Below are positions 36,243 to 45,320 of a stretch of DNA of 63,877 nt, one piece after another (within the stretch, counting starts at the first letter, position 1; each line of letters begins with the position of its first letter). The notes under the pieces are model-generated. The model ran no database searches. It was not told the origin of the DNA and saw nothing but the letters and a program-made list of their open reading frames with translations. Both the position numbers and the translations under genes were made by a program. The stretch comes from Syntrophaceae bacterium (GTDB lineage Bacteria > Desulfobacterota > BSN033 > UBA1163): positions 1-63,877 of the forward strand of contig JACAEX010000022.1 in NCBI GenBank assembly GCA_013388635.1, written 5' to 3'.

Positions 36243-36941
36243 ATGGATCTCATTCTGGAGGGAATAAAAAAGGCTCTTTGGCTCTTATTGACCTTGGATC
36301 CCGAGGTGAGGGGGGTCACGCTTCTTTCTATCAAAGTTTCTGGAACGGCGACCCTCATCAGCCTATTGATCGGGATTTCCATCGGGACAATCGTCGCTCT
36401 GTCAGAATTTCGGGGGAAAAGGTTTTTCGTAAGTCTGATCAATACAGGAATGGGACTTCCGCCGGTGGTGGTCGGCCTTTTCGTCACCATCTTTTTATGG
36501 CGGAATGGCCCCCTTGGTTTTTTCGGAATCCTCTACACCCCGATAGCCATGATCCTCGCCCAAGCTATCATCGCCACCCCTATTGTGATGGGTATTACTT
36601 TGGCGGCTATTCAGCAACTTCCCAAAAGGCTTCAGCTCCAGATTCTAAGCCTCGGTGCTACTCGTCTCCAGATGGTCTGGATCCTGATCAAAGAGGCAAA
36701 GCTTCCGCTTTTGGCTGCGGTCATGGCCGGATTCGGTGGGGTGATCTCCGAGGTCGGTGCCTCCATGATGGTGGGTGGAAATATCAAAGGTTATTCACGG
36801 GTCCTGACGACGGCGACCGTTATGGAGACGAGCCGTGGAAACTTCGACATGGCAATCGCCCTGGGGATCATCCTTCTCCTGCTGGCCTATATCATCAATT
36901 TGATCCTCACTCAGATCCAGCAGAGGGAGAGGCCGAGATGA
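36243..36941 (+). CDS. tupB: Tungstate ABC transporter permease
   Basis: This 232-residue inner-membrane protein has five to six hydrophobic segments and the EAA-type loop LGATRLQMVWILIKEAKLPLL, which contacts the ATPase. It has the short length typical of TupB/WtpB permeases. GAGGATAG precedes the ATG. The ATPase gene starts 4 nt later. Substrate is assigned from tupA. Confidence 0.88.
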   Translation: MDLILEGIKKALWLLLTLDPEVRGVTLLSIKVSGTATLISLLIGISIGTIVALSEFRGKRFFVSLINTGMGLPPVVVGLFVTIFLWRNGPLGFFGILYTPIAMILAQAIIATPIVMGITLAAIQQLPKRLQLQILSLGATRLQMVWILIKEAKLPLLAAVMAGFGGVISEVGASMMVGGNIKGYSRVLTTATVMETSRGNFDMAIALGIILLLLAYIINLILTQIQQRERPR

Positions 36942-36945
36942 AACG

Positions 36946-38067
36946 ATGCACAATGCACGATGCACGATAAACCAATTGGTTCCAATATTGGAAGCAAAGG
37001 ATCTTGAGGTGGAAAGGGGAGGGGTGCTGATATTAAGTATCCCATTTCTCTCCATACAGCAGGGGGAGACGCTTTCGCTGATCGGGCCAAACGGAGCAGG
37101 GAAGACGACCTTATTGCAGACCCTCTCTTATCTATTGAAACCCTTTCAGGGTGAAATTCTTTTTAGGGGAGAAGTAGTCAATTCGAATTGCCCTGTTTTT
37201 GAATACCGAAGAAAACTTGCCATGGTCTTTCAGGAACCGCTCCTCTTCGATACCACGGTTTTTAATAATGTGGCCTCAGGATTAAAGATAAGGAGGATGA
37301 AGAAAGAAGAGGTCCGTCATATCGTGGAGGAAAATTTAGATCGATTTGGGATCAGCCATCTGAGCCATCGCTCTGCCCGAACGCTTTCCACCGGGGAAGC
37401 ACAACGGACAAGCCTTGCCCGAGCCTTTGCCATCCAACCTGAGATCCTTCTCCTCGATGAACCCTTTGCCTCTCTTGACCCTCCCAGTCGTGAATCTCTT
37501 ATCGAAGATTTGGAACGTATCTTGAGACGAACCCGAACGACAACGATCTTTGCCACTCACGACAGGTTAGAGGCCTTAAGACTTTCAGATCGAATGGCTG
37601 TCATGAACAGAGGAAAGATTCTCCAGATCGGTCCTCCAGAAGAGGTGATGAATCAACCGGTTGATGAGTTTGTGGCCTCTTTTGTTGGGGTGGAGACCGT
37701 CCTCACCGGGAAGGTGGTGAGGAGCGACGGCGGGACCTTTTCTGTTTCGATTTCAGGACAGGAGGTCGAGGCCATTGGTGATGCCCTGCTGGAGGAGGTG
37801 GTTACCCTCTGTATACGTCCGGAAAACGTCACCCTGTCAAGCCCCTCTTCTCATGAAATCACAAGCGCCAGAAATGTCTTTCTCGGGAGGGTTGTGCGGA
37901 TCACTCCATTAGGATTCTATCATAAGGTTCAACTCCAGTGCGGATTTCCTCTCGTGGCCTACGTGACGAATCAATCTCTAAGAAATCTTTCATTGACCGA
38001 GGGTAAGGAAGTCAAGGCCTCTTTCAAAGCTACTGCCATCCATGTGGTAAGAAGACAGGGAAGATGA
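36946..38067 (+). CDS. tupC: Tungstate ABC transporter ATP-binding protein
   Basis: The 373-residue protein has an ABC ATPase domain: Walker A GPNGAGKTT near residue 46, a signature-loop variant LSTGEAQR, and Walker B ILLLDEPFASLDP. Residues 250-370 are a TOBE/MOP-like C-terminal extension (VFLGRVVRITPLGFYHKV) like that of ModC, often used for oxyanion feedback. The annotated ATG lies in a short ATGCAC tandem repeat and has no clear ribosome site; translation may start nearer to codon 14 (ILEAKDLEVERGG). A terminator follows. Confidence 0.88.
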   Translation: MHNARCTINQLVPILEAKDLEVERGGVLILSIPFLSIQQGETLSLIGPNGAGKTTLLQTLSYLLKPFQGEILFRGEVVNSNCPVFEYRRKLAMVFQEPLLFDTTVFNNVASGLKIRRMKKEEVRHIVEENLDRFGISHLSHRSARTLSTGEAQRTSLARAFAIQPEILLLDEPFASLDPPSRESLIEDLERILRRTRTTTIFATHDRLEALRLSDRMAVMNRGKILQIGPPEEVMNQPVDEFVASFVGVETVLTGKVVRSDGGTFSVSISGQEVEAIGDALLEEVVTLCIRPENVTLSSPSSHEITSARNVFLGRVVRITPLGFYHKVQLQCGFPLVAYVTNQSLRNLSLTEGKEVKASFKATAIHVVRRQGR

Positions 38068-38084
38068 TTTTCCGGCTGCGGAGA

Positions 38085-38127
38085 GCACCCCACGCAAGCA
38101 GTGGCCTGGTGGGGTGCAAATTTCTTT
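38085..38127 (+). terminator. Terminator of the tungstate operon
   Basis: GCACCCCAC (38085-38093) pairs perfectly with GTGGGGTGC (38109-38117), followed by an AT-rich run AAATTTCTTT. It ends tupC transcription just before the convergent exported-protein gene. Confidence 0.7.
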
Positions 38128-38135
38128 ACTGAGAT

Positions 38136-38558
38136 TCAGTTACACCGATGGTATCCCTCAACCCAAACCCTTCTCTCCACATAGCGGCCAGGGGTCTGGC
38201 GGTCCTCATAATGTCCTGCCACCCAGTTACCGCAGCTATCGTAATGACCCGGAACCCAGACCCTTTCCCATGTTCCCGGAACCCATTCCCGAATAATCTC
38301 CCAGTGGCCAGGAACATATTCAGGGGGCGGAGGGCAGTAGTGGGGCTCAGGAGGTGGATAGTAAACGACCTGAGGTGGCGGGGCTGGATGGGTATGGGTG
38401 TAGAGCTTATGGGCCATTGCTCCCAGGGCAACCGCTCCGAGGGCAATTCCTGCTCCCTTCCACATATTGCGTTGCTTTGCCCCTGCCTCGGCAGAGGCCG
38501 CAGCGAAGAGAGAGACCAAAGTGAAGACCAGAGCTACTGAGATCAATTTCTTCCACAT
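38136..38558 (-). CDS. Exported proline- and aromatic-rich repeat protein
   Basis: The 140-residue protein starts at the ATG at 38558 (GGAGGG upstream) with a signal peptide (MWKKLISVALVFTLVSLF, cut after AEA). A glycine-zipper-like helix GAGIALGAVALGAMAH follows, then PPPQVVYYPPPEPHY and four loose repeats of W/Y-VPGH-Y/W (YVPGHWE, WVPGTWE, WVPGHYD, WVAGHYE). Such repeats occur in secreted or outer-membrane proteins of unknown role. Function is not known. It is the most downstream gene of the minus-strand group that includes the ECF sigma factor, 140 bp from its neighbour. Confidence 0.7.
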   Translation of the reverse strand: MWKKLISVALVFTLVSLFAAASAEAGAKQRNMWKGAGIALGAVALGAMAHKLYTHTHPAPPPQVVYYPPPEPHYCPPPPEYVPGHWEIIREWVPGTWERVWVPGHYDSCGNWVAGHYEDRQTPGRYVERRVWVEGYHRCN

Positions 38559-38698
38559 ATCCAATCCCTCCTCTCGGACAGTTCTTTCGATTTCCACTTT
38601 TTTAGACGGAGCAAGCAAGGGATTTATTCAAGGCGACGGGCTTTTTTAATAAGGAATGGAGATGAAGGACAAACAGGGTCGCTTATCTTTAAGGAGGA

Positions 38699-39139
38699 TT
38701 AGAAATTGCCGGAAAGGGCATAGATGATCACACCATCCTGGAGTCTTGGCCCCCCGATCAAGACCGTCCTGCCGGAGGAAAGCCTGACCTGGGTGTTCAG
38801 GATATCCTTTCCCTCACGTACCACCCTTATCCTTAGTTCCGCAACACCCCTCTGGAGTCCAACCAACGTGGTCTCGATGGATGTCCTTCCTTCCCGGGCT
38901 GAGATCGAAACAGGCCGGTTAGAAGAGAGATGGAGGATTTCATCCCTGAGGAGATGATAGGATGTAAAGTTGAAAAGAGATCCCAGTTCTTTGTGAATGT
39001 CCTTTAATGAGGGATCTATACCCTGTCCAACATTTGAAGCCCGGATCACCCTCAATCGGACCTGAACCTCGGCGAGAGCGATTGAAGTCGAGACAAAACA
39101 GAAAATTAATAGGATGGGAACAAGATGAATTCTTCTCAC
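38699..39139 (-). CDS. Exported protein in the ECF sigma operon
   Basis: The 146-residue protein has a signal peptide (HLVPILLIFCFVSTSIALAE) and a beta-rich mature part with no domain I can name. Its start overlaps the anti-sigma stop by 4 nt, so it is translationally coupled to it. As the third gene of a sigma/anti-sigma operon it may be the envelope sensor or the effector. This is inference only. Confidence 0.7.
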   Translation of the reverse strand: MRRIHLVPILLIFCFVSTSIALAEVQVRLRVIRASNVGQGIDPSLKDIHKELGSLFNFTSYHLLRDEILHLSSNRPVSISAREGRTSIETTLVGLQRGVAELRIRVVREGKDILNTQVRLSSGRTVLIGGPRLQDGVIIYALSGNF

Positions 39140-39651
39140 GAGGAAGGTCTCTCCGTTTCAGATCCCTCGAAGAGCCAGATGACTGTCACTTTTGTCTTTT
39201 CTGGCTCATAGACCATCACATTATACGTTTGGCTTTCAACATATTGTACTACAGATAGACTTGGATGGGAAGGGGTTTTTTTGAAAAGCAGAGGGAGAGT
39301 GATGGCGAGAAGAATGACCGCAGCCGCCAGCGCCGGAACCCATACCCTTTTTTGAAGGTGGGGAAGGGTTGGAAACCACGATCCCAAACTCTCCCAAAAG
39401 GCAGGCTTCCTTGCCGAATGGATCCCCCTCTCGATCCTCTCCCAGGTCGATTGAAAGTCCTCTTTCTTCAGGGCTTCTTCAACCGGAGCCTTGACTAAAT
39501 TCCTGAGCTTCTCCATTGTCGCCAGCCGATCCTGACAGGCATGGCACTCGGAAAGATGAGACTCGACCAGGGACCTCTCCTCATCGGTCACCTCCTGGTC
39601 AAAATATCTTTCCAATAGGGTTGATATAGCAGAACAGGCCTCCTTCATCAT
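39136..39651 (-). CDS. Zinc-binding anti-sigma factor
   Basis: The N-terminus has the ZAS motif H-x3-C-x2-C (HLSECHACQ, near residues 32-40), which holds zinc and binds the ECF sigma factor. One membrane segment (WVPALAAAVILLAITLPLLF, about residues 103-122) is followed by a periplasmic tail of about 50 residues. It overlaps the sigma gene by 4 nt. The tail is short, so signal sensing probably needs a partner such as the exported protein downstream. Confidence 0.85.
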   Translation of the reverse strand: MMKEACSAISTLLERYFDQEVTDEERSLVESHLSECHACQDRLATMEKLRNLVKAPVEEALKKEDFQSTWERIERGIHSARKPAFWESLGSWFPTLPHLQKRVWVPALAAAVILLAITLPLLFKKTPSHPSLSVVQYVESQTYNVMVYEPEKTKVTVIWLFEGSETERPSS

Positions 39652-40214
39652 TCTCCCTCTTCCCCTACCTCATCCTTTAACAATTCCTGGATTCGTTTTC
39701 TCGCATAGTGCAGGCGAGACATCACCGTTCCGATGGAGCATCCCATTGCCTCTGCGATTTCCTGGTAGGAGAGACCTTCCACCTCCCTGAAGATGAGGGC
39801 CATTCTCTGATCCCTCGGGAGTTTCTCCAGGCTGGCCCTCACCCTTTGCTCCGACTCTTTATGCATGAGGATACTATCCGGTCTTTCTTCCACTCTGTCC
39901 GAGGGTTGGAACGCGCCTTCTTCCTCAAGGCTTGAAAGCCGGAACTTCTCCATATTCCGGGAGTGGTCAATGGCGGTGTTCATGGTCATTCGATAAAGAT
40001 AGGTGTAGAATTTCGACCTCCCCTGAAAATCCCGGATGGAGCGATAGAGCTTGATAAAGACTTCTTGAACGATATCAAGAGCTTCTTCTCTCTCCCGTAC
40101 CACCCCGTAGGCGATCCGGTAGACAGGCTTATGGTACTGATCGAATATTTCCTTCAATGCCTCCTGGTCTCCCTGTTTGCATCGGGAGATCAGATCCGCC
40201 TCCTCGGGATTCAC
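39648..40214 (-). CDS. ECF-family RNA polymerase sigma factor
   Basis: The 188-residue protein has sigma region 2 (YRIAYGVVREREEALDIVQE followed by VFIKLYRS) and region 4 (REVEGLSYQEIAEAMGCSIG followed by TVMSRLHYARKR), with no regions 1 or 3, as in extracytoplasmic-function sigmas. It heads the operon sigma, anti-sigma, exported protein. A TGTAAC-N18-CGTC element on the minus strand at 40321-40292 could be its own promoter. Confidence 0.92.
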   Translation of the reverse strand: MNPEEADLISRCKQGDQEALKEIFDQYHKPVYRIAYGVVREREEALDIVQEVFIKLYRSIRDFQGRSKFYTYLYRMTMNTAIDHSRNMEKFRLSSLEEEGAFQPSDRVEERPDSILMHKESEQRVRASLEKLPRDQRMALIFREVEGLSYQEIAEAMGCSIGTVMSRLHYARKRIQELLKDEVGEEGE

Positions 40215-40291
40215 TGCGCCTTCACCTATTATTAGACGAAAGATAGGATAGAATATTCATATTGATTTTATTGCTCAATTGTAATATTAGA

Positions 40292-40321
40292 AAGACGATA
40301 TTTTCCAATCCTTCCGTTACA
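40292..40321 (-). promoter_or_regulatory. Candidate ECF-type autoregulatory promoter
   Basis: On the minus strand TGTAAC (40321-40316) and CGTC (40297-40294) are 18 bp apart, resembling AAC/CGTC-type ECF promoters. It is about 78 bp upstream of the sigma ATG. The spacing is slightly long, so the call is tentative. Confidence 0.3.
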
Positions 40322-40344
40322 TCCCCTACGCGGATCGTTTGAAC

Positions 40345-40590
40345 ATGAATCAGTTAAAACAGATAGGGCTGCTCATCCTCGGCTGGGTCTTTATCGGGCT
40401 TGGCATCCTCGGCCTCTTCCTTCCCCTGCTCCAGGGAATACTCTTCATTATGATTGGACTGGCCATCCTCTCTTCTCGAAGTGAACGGGTTAAGCGTTTC
40501 TTAAAATATCTCGAAGAGCGTTATCCCGAACATTACCAACGTGTCCTGGTTTGGAAAGAGAGGGTCAAGGGTTGGTTTAAGAGAGATTAA
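40345..40590 (+). CDS. Small PGPGW-like membrane protein
   Basis: The 81-residue protein has two close hydrophobic helices (ILGWVFIGLGILGLFLPLLQ, then ILFIMIGLAILS) and a basic tail ending FKRD. The GLxGLFLP turn matches the PGPGW family of small inner-membrane proteins, of unknown function. Its start ATG at 40345 lacks a strong ribosome site. It is divergent from the ECF sigma gene. Confidence 0.6.
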   Translation: MNQLKQIGLLILGWVFIGLGILGLFLPLLQGILFIMIGLAILSSRSERVKRFLKYLEERYPEHYQRVLVWKERVKGWFKRD

Positions 40591-40603
40591 AGGGAGAGGG
40601 AGA

Positions 40604-41530
40604 TTAGCCAGCCTTTCCCGAACTCCCAAATAGCCTCATCTTAGACTGGACGGTCTCCTTAATCGCTTCGCGGCCGGGGCCCAAAATCTTTCGAGGATCG
40701 AACTCCTCGGGTTTCGTCGAAAGAATTTCCCTGAGGGCGCTGACAAAACTGAGCCTGAGATCGGTGTCGATATTGATCTTACATATGCCGAGCGAAATCG
40801 CCTTCTGAATGGCCTCGTCGGGGATCCCCTTTGCCCCGGAAAGTTTGGCGCCGAAACGCTCTGCCTTTTCAAGAATGGGCCTTGGGACACCGGAGGCACC
40901 GTGAAGGACTAATGGGATCTCCACTCTTGCAGCAATCTCTCTTAAGCGTTCGAAGTCGAGCCTGGCCTCCCCTTTGAATTTGTAAGCACCGTGGGATGTC
41001 CCGATGGCAATGGCGAGGGCATCGACGCCTGTCTTTTTTACAAACTCCTCTGCGGACCCGGGATCGGTAAGAAAGGCCTCCTGGCCGGTTACAGAGACTT
41101 TGTCCTCAATCCCCTTCAACCTGCCGAGCTCTCCCTCTACAGAGGTGCCCTTCTCCCTGGCCATCTCGACCACCTTTCTGGTGACCGCAGTATTCTCGTC
41201 GAACGGAAGATGAGAGCCATCGATCATCACAGAGGTAAAGCCATGCTCGATGCATGACTGAATGACTTTCAGATCTCTTCCGTGATCGAGATGGAGGGAT
41301 AAAGGGACTGAAGCATATCGGGCAGCAATCTGGACCATGGAGACGATATATGGCAATCCAGCGTACTGGATCGCTCCCTCTGAAACAGCGATGATCGCCG
41401 GAGACTTCTCTGACTCAGCGGCTGAGACGATGGCCTGAAGGATCTCCAGATTATTGATGTTAAAGGCGCCTACCGCATATCCGCCTTTTCTCGCGGCAGT
41501 GAGCAGTTCCTTATTCGTGAACAGATTCAT
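40604..41530 (-). CDS. fba: Class II fructose-bisphosphate aldolase
   Basis: This zinc-dependent aldolase of about 308 residues splits fructose 1,6-bisphosphate in glycolysis or makes it in gluconeogenesis. It has the start GGYAVGAFNINNLE, zinc ligand H in LHLDHGRD, the second zinc region VLHGASGVP, and KINIDTDLR near the phosphate site. I place the start at 41530 (AAGGAG upstream); a longer frame overlaps the divergent helicase gene. Tagatose-bisphosphate aldolases look similar, so substrate is by family majority. Confidence 0.9.
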   Translation of the reverse strand: MNLFTNKELLTAARKGGYAVGAFNINNLEILQAIVSAAESEKSPAIIAVSEGAIQYAGLPYIVSMVQIAARYASVPLSLHLDHGRDLKVIQSCIEHGFTSVMIDGSHLPFDENTAVTRKVVEMAREKGTSVEGELGRLKGIEDKVSVTGQEAFLTDPGSAEEFVKKTGVDALAIAIGTSHGAYKFKGEARLDFERLREIAARVEIPLVLHGASGVPRPILEKAERFGAKLSGAKGIPDEAIQKAISLGICKINIDTDLRLSFVSALREILSTKPEEFDPRKILGPGREAIKETVQSKMRLFGSSGKAG

Positions 41531-41627
41531 ATTGCTTCTCCTTTCTAAATCTATTAGTATCAGGAAAACGGGAGAATCGCAAATATAAAAATTCAGAGCG
41601 GACTTTACTCCGAACACCGAACTGTTT

Positions 41628-43979
41628 ATGTCGATCGAGGAGATCATTCAATCCTGGAAACGGTCACGCTCCATCTCTCCCTGTATTACCGATCTCAGGG
41701 TTTTTAAAGAGCGAGAGGGAGAGTATCGTCCCTTTCCAGACTTCATCCATCCCCTTTTAAAGGAGGTGTTAAAAGGGAAGGGGATCGAGCGCCTCTACTC
41801 TCACCAGGCCGAAGCCCTTGAGGCAATCCACAAAGGGAGGGATGTGGTGGTGGTGACCCCTACTGCCTCGGGGAAGACCCTCTGCTATAATCTTCCGGTT
41901 CTCAACCTAAAATTGAACAAACCCTCCTCCAAGGCCTTTTATCTCTTTCCCACAAAGGCCCTTTCCCAGGATCAGATGTTCGAGCTCCAGAGTTTGATCC
42001 AGGGGATGGAGAAACGAATAGCCACCTTTACCTATGATGGGGATACGCCTCCGGATGCGAGGCAGGCCATTCGCACGCAGGGCGATATTGTGATCACGAA
42101 CCCCGACATGCTTCATACGGGCATCCTTCCCCATCATACGAAGTGGGTGACCTTCTTCCAGAATCTGAGATTTGTGGTGATCGACGAACTTCACACCTAC
42201 CGGGGCGTCTTCGGCTCTCATATGACGAATGTCCTGAGGCGGTTCAATCGGATCTGCCGTTTCTATGGATCAAACCCCCAGTTCATCTGCTGCTCTGCGA
42301 CGATTGCCAACCCCAAGGAGCTGGCCGAGAGGCTGTTGGAGAGGGAGGTCTTCTTGATCGATCAGAACGGGGCCCCATCTTCGGAGAAGATCTTCATCTT
42401 CTACAATCCGCCGGTGGTCAATAAGGAGTTGGGCATCCGTAGTAGCCCGATCCATGCGGCCAGGAGGTTGGCCTCGCCCTTCATTGAGAAGGGGATTCAG
42501 ACCATTCTCTTTGCCACCAGCCGGCTCAACGTGGAGATCCTGACCAAGTATTTGAAGGACCGGTTTGAAAAGAGATTGGAGGACAGAGGAAAGATACGGG
42601 GCTATCGCGGAGGCTATCTTCCCGATCTTCGGAGGGAGATCGAGAAGGGGCTAAGGGAGAAGGAGGTCAAGGCCGTCGTCTCCACCAATGCCCTTGAACT
42701 CGGGATTGACATTGGAGATCTGGAGGTCTGTCTGATCGCAGGCTATCCAGGCACCGTTGCAAGCACTTATCAGCAGGCTGGTCGGGTGGGAAGACGCTCA
42801 GGCAAATCGCTGGCCATTCTGATTGCCCGGAGCCAGCCCCTTGATCAGTTCATCATCGAAAACCCGGACTACTTCTTCGGACGGTCACCTGAACACGGAT
42901 TGGTCAACCCGGACAACCTTCTCATTCTGCTCAGCCATATCCAGTGTGCTGCCTTTGAGCTCCCCTTTCAGGACGGGGAACGATTTGGCAGGGAAGATCT
43001 GACCGAGATGTTGAGGTACCTCGAAGAGAGAGGGGCGCTCCGTCATGTGGGCCAGACCTGGCATTGGACCCGCGATGCCTATCCGGCGGAGAAGGTGAGC
43101 CTTCGATCGACCTCCGAAGAGAACTTCGTCGTCGTCGATACGACGAGGAGAAAAGGAGAAGTGATTGCAGAGGTCGATTTCACCAGTGCCCATACGACCC
43201 TCTACGAGGGAGCGGTCTACCTCTGCGAATCAGAGGCCTACACTGTGGAGAAGCTGGACTACCCTAACCGGAGGGCTTATGTCAAAAAGGCCCAGGGAGA
43301 CTATTATACCGATGCGATCGACTACACCGATGTCTCCATCTTAGAGGGTTTTGAGAGGCGGGAGGGAGAGGGTATCGTCTCTGAACATGGCGAGGTGAAG
43401 GTGGCCACGCGCGTGGTCGGGTATAAGAAGATCAAATTCTATACGCTTGAAAACTTAGGGTATGGAAAGATCGAGCTGCCTGATCTTCAGTTCCATACCA
43501 CCTCTTACTGGATCACCTTTAGAAAGGATCTGGTGGAGCGGCTACCCTTTGATCGTCTGGAGGTGATCGAGGGTGTGCTGGGGCTTGGCTATGCGCTTCA
43601 TTCCATGGCAGCCCTCCATCTGATGTGCGATCCCCATGATCTCAGCCGTTGTGTGGGAGATCGGGGGGCGAAGTGGTTCCTCCGGCTCACAAGGGATTCC
43701 AAGGGCCTCTACGCTTCGTTCAATTCACCGGAAGAGATCCCCCCGGAAAAGATGGGTCTCTTTGAACCCACGCTCTTCCTCTACGATAACTACCCTGGAG
43801 GGATGGGGTTCAGCCACCAGCTTTTCGACGATACTCCACTGCTCCTTGAGAAGACGATGAGACTGATCTCCAGATGTGAATGCCGTAATGGCTGCCCCTC
43901 CTGCGTGGGGCCCACAAAAGGGGTCGGAGAGAAACCAAAAGAAGTGGCACTGGCACTTTTGAGGGAGATTATAAAATAA
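41628..43979 (+). CDS. mrfA: DEAD-box helicase with DUF1998 domain, MrfA-like
   Basis: The 783-residue helicase has motif I TPTASGKT near residue 81, motif II VVIDELH, motif III SATIAN and motif VI QQAGRVGRRSG. The C-terminal DUF1998 region carries four cysteines (MC about residue 665, then CECRNGCPSC), likely holding zinc. Bacillus subtilis MrfA (YprA), with exonuclease MrfB, removes mitomycin C adducts by a UvrABC-independent route. The next gene is an MrfB homologue, which strongly supports the assignment. Confidence 0.9.
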   Translation: MSIEEIIQSWKRSRSISPCITDLRVFKEREGEYRPFPDFIHPLLKEVLKGKGIERLYSHQAEALEAIHKGRDVVVVTPTASGKTLCYNLPVLNLKLNKPSSKAFYLFPTKALSQDQMFELQSLIQGMEKRIATFTYDGDTPPDARQAIRTQGDIVITNPDMLHTGILPHHTKWVTFFQNLRFVVIDELHTYRGVFGSHMTNVLRRFNRICRFYGSNPQFICCSATIANPKELAERLLEREVFLIDQNGAPSSEKIFIFYNPPVVNKELGIRSSPIHAARRLASPFIEKGIQTILFATSRLNVEILTKYLKDRFEKRLEDRGKIRGYRGGYLPDLRREIEKGLREKEVKAVVSTNALELGIDIGDLEVCLIAGYPGTVASTYQQAGRVGRRSGKSLAILIARSQPLDQFIIENPDYFFGRSPEHGLVNPDNLLILLSHIQCAAFELPFQDGERFGREDLTEMLRYLEERGALRHVGQTWHWTRDAYPAEKVSLRSTSEENFVVVDTTRRKGEVIAEVDFTSAHTTLYEGAVYLCESEAYTVEKLDYPNRRAYVKKAQGDYYTDAIDYTDVSILEGFERREGEGIVSEHGEVKVATRVVGYKKIKFYTLENLGYGKIELPDLQFHTTSYWITFRKDLVERLPFDRLEVIEGVLGLGYALHSMAALHLMCDPHDLSRCVGDRGAKWFLRLTRDSKGLYASFNSPEEIPPEKMGLFEPTLFLYDNYPGGMGFSHQLFDDTPLLLEKTMRLISRCECRNGCPSCVGPTKGVGEKPKEVALALLREIIK

Positions 43980-44042
43980 TAAAAATTCGAATTATGGAAT
44001 TCGGATTTCGATATTAGAATTTCGAATTTGGGGCAGTTTGTG

Positions 44043-45320
44043 ATGGATCTCAAAGAACGGCTCAATCGGCTGACCTCGGTTTCCAGAACTACCCCCGCTA
44101 TTGAGGGAGGCGGTGATCTGCGGCAGAGACTGGATCGGCTCTTCGAACCAAAGAAGATTTATCGAAAGAAGATGGCCCTTCCGATTGAAGATCTGGTCAA
44201 GGGAGAGATCATCTCAACCCCTGAAGGAGAGGTCTTTCAGGTGAAGGAATCCTTTCCTCCCCACTTTCGATATGGGGAGATGAGCCTGGCCGAGATCCTT
44301 GGTATCCCCACTTATCCCGCCCATCTCCTTTCAAGGGACGAGCGGCTCAGGGAACTGGATCTTCGTAGGGCGCTTTTTCTCGACACAGAGACGACAGGAC
44401 TGGCCGGAGGGACCGGAACGCTTGCCTTTATGATCGGGTTGGGTTTCTTCGAAGGAGACGGCTTTCTTGTCCATCAGTTCTTCATCAGGGACTATTCGGA
44501 GGAGAGGGTTTGCCTCTCTCTGGTGAGGGACGTCATTGAATCCTTTCAGTTCCTGGTCACTTTTAATGGAAGATATTATGACATCCCGCTGCTCGAGACC
44601 CGATTCATCCTCTCCCGTCTCTCTTCGAGGATCAGGGAGATGCCAAACTTTGATCTCCTCTATCCCTCGAGGAGGATCTGGAAGGGTGCCTATGACAACT
44701 GTCGGCTGATCACGCTCGAATCGCAGCTCCTGGGCATGGAGAGGATGGATGATGTCCCATCGGAATGGATCCCATACCTCTATTTTGAGTATCTCCGGAC
44801 TGGTGATGCCAGCAAGATCCACCGGGTTTTTTACCATAACCAGATGGATATCCTTACCATGGTGGCGCTGGCCGGAAGGATTCATCTCGTTTACCACGAT
44901 CCGCAGGCGGCCCGACCGAGAAAGGGTGTGGAGCACTTTGCACTGGGAAGGCTCTTCTGGGAGCATGGCGATCCAGGAAAGGCCATCTCCTGTTTTGAAA
45001 TCGCATTGAAACGGTGTGATGAGACCCTCACCTGGGAGGTGATGAGGTGGCTCTCCATGGCCTTCAAGAAGACAGGCCAGGTTGAAAGGGCTCGATCCCT
45101 CTGGGAGGAGATGGTGAGCTGGCCTTACCAAAAAGACCTCTTTCCTTACATCGAGCTGGCAAAATACCATGAACACCGGCTAAGGAATTTTGAGACTGCG
45201 ATCGCCTATGTGGAGAAGGCATTGGAGAGCGCCTCACCCGATCAACAGAGAGAGATCGAAATGCTCAAACAGAGGAGGTTGAGGTTAAGCCAGAAAAGGG
45301 TTGGGAATGGACGTGGATGA
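44043..45320 (+). CDS. mrfB: DnaQ-like exonuclease with C-terminal repeats, MrfB-like
   Basis: The protein of about 425 residues has an RNase H-fold 3'-5' exonuclease domain with all DEDD positions visible: ALFLDTETTGL, TFNGRYYDIPLLETR and YHNQMDILTMV. The C-terminal 120 residues form TPR-like helices. In B. subtilis MrfB works with the MrfA helicase in repair of mitomycin lesions. The gene follows mrfA after about 60 bp of AT-rich repeats. The ATG at 44043 is preferred to a TTG at 44028. Confidence 0.88.
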   Translation: MDLKERLNRLTSVSRTTPAIEGGGDLRQRLDRLFEPKKIYRKKMALPIEDLVKGEIISTPEGEVFQVKESFPPHFRYGEMSLAEILGIPTYPAHLLSRDERLRELDLRRALFLDTETTGLAGGTGTLAFMIGLGFFEGDGFLVHQFFIRDYSEERVCLSLVRDVIESFQFLVTFNGRYYDIPLLETRFILSRLSSRIREMPNFDLLYPSRRIWKGAYDNCRLITLESQLLGMERMDDVPSEWIPYLYFEYLRTGDASKIHRVFYHNQMDILTMVALAGRIHLVYHDPQAARPRKGVEHFALGRLFWEHGDPGKAISCFEIALKRCDETLTWEVMRWLSMAFKKTGQVERARSLWEEMVSWPYQKDLFPYIELAKYHEHRLRNFETAIAYVEKALESASPDQQREIEMLKQRRLRLSQKRVGNGRG

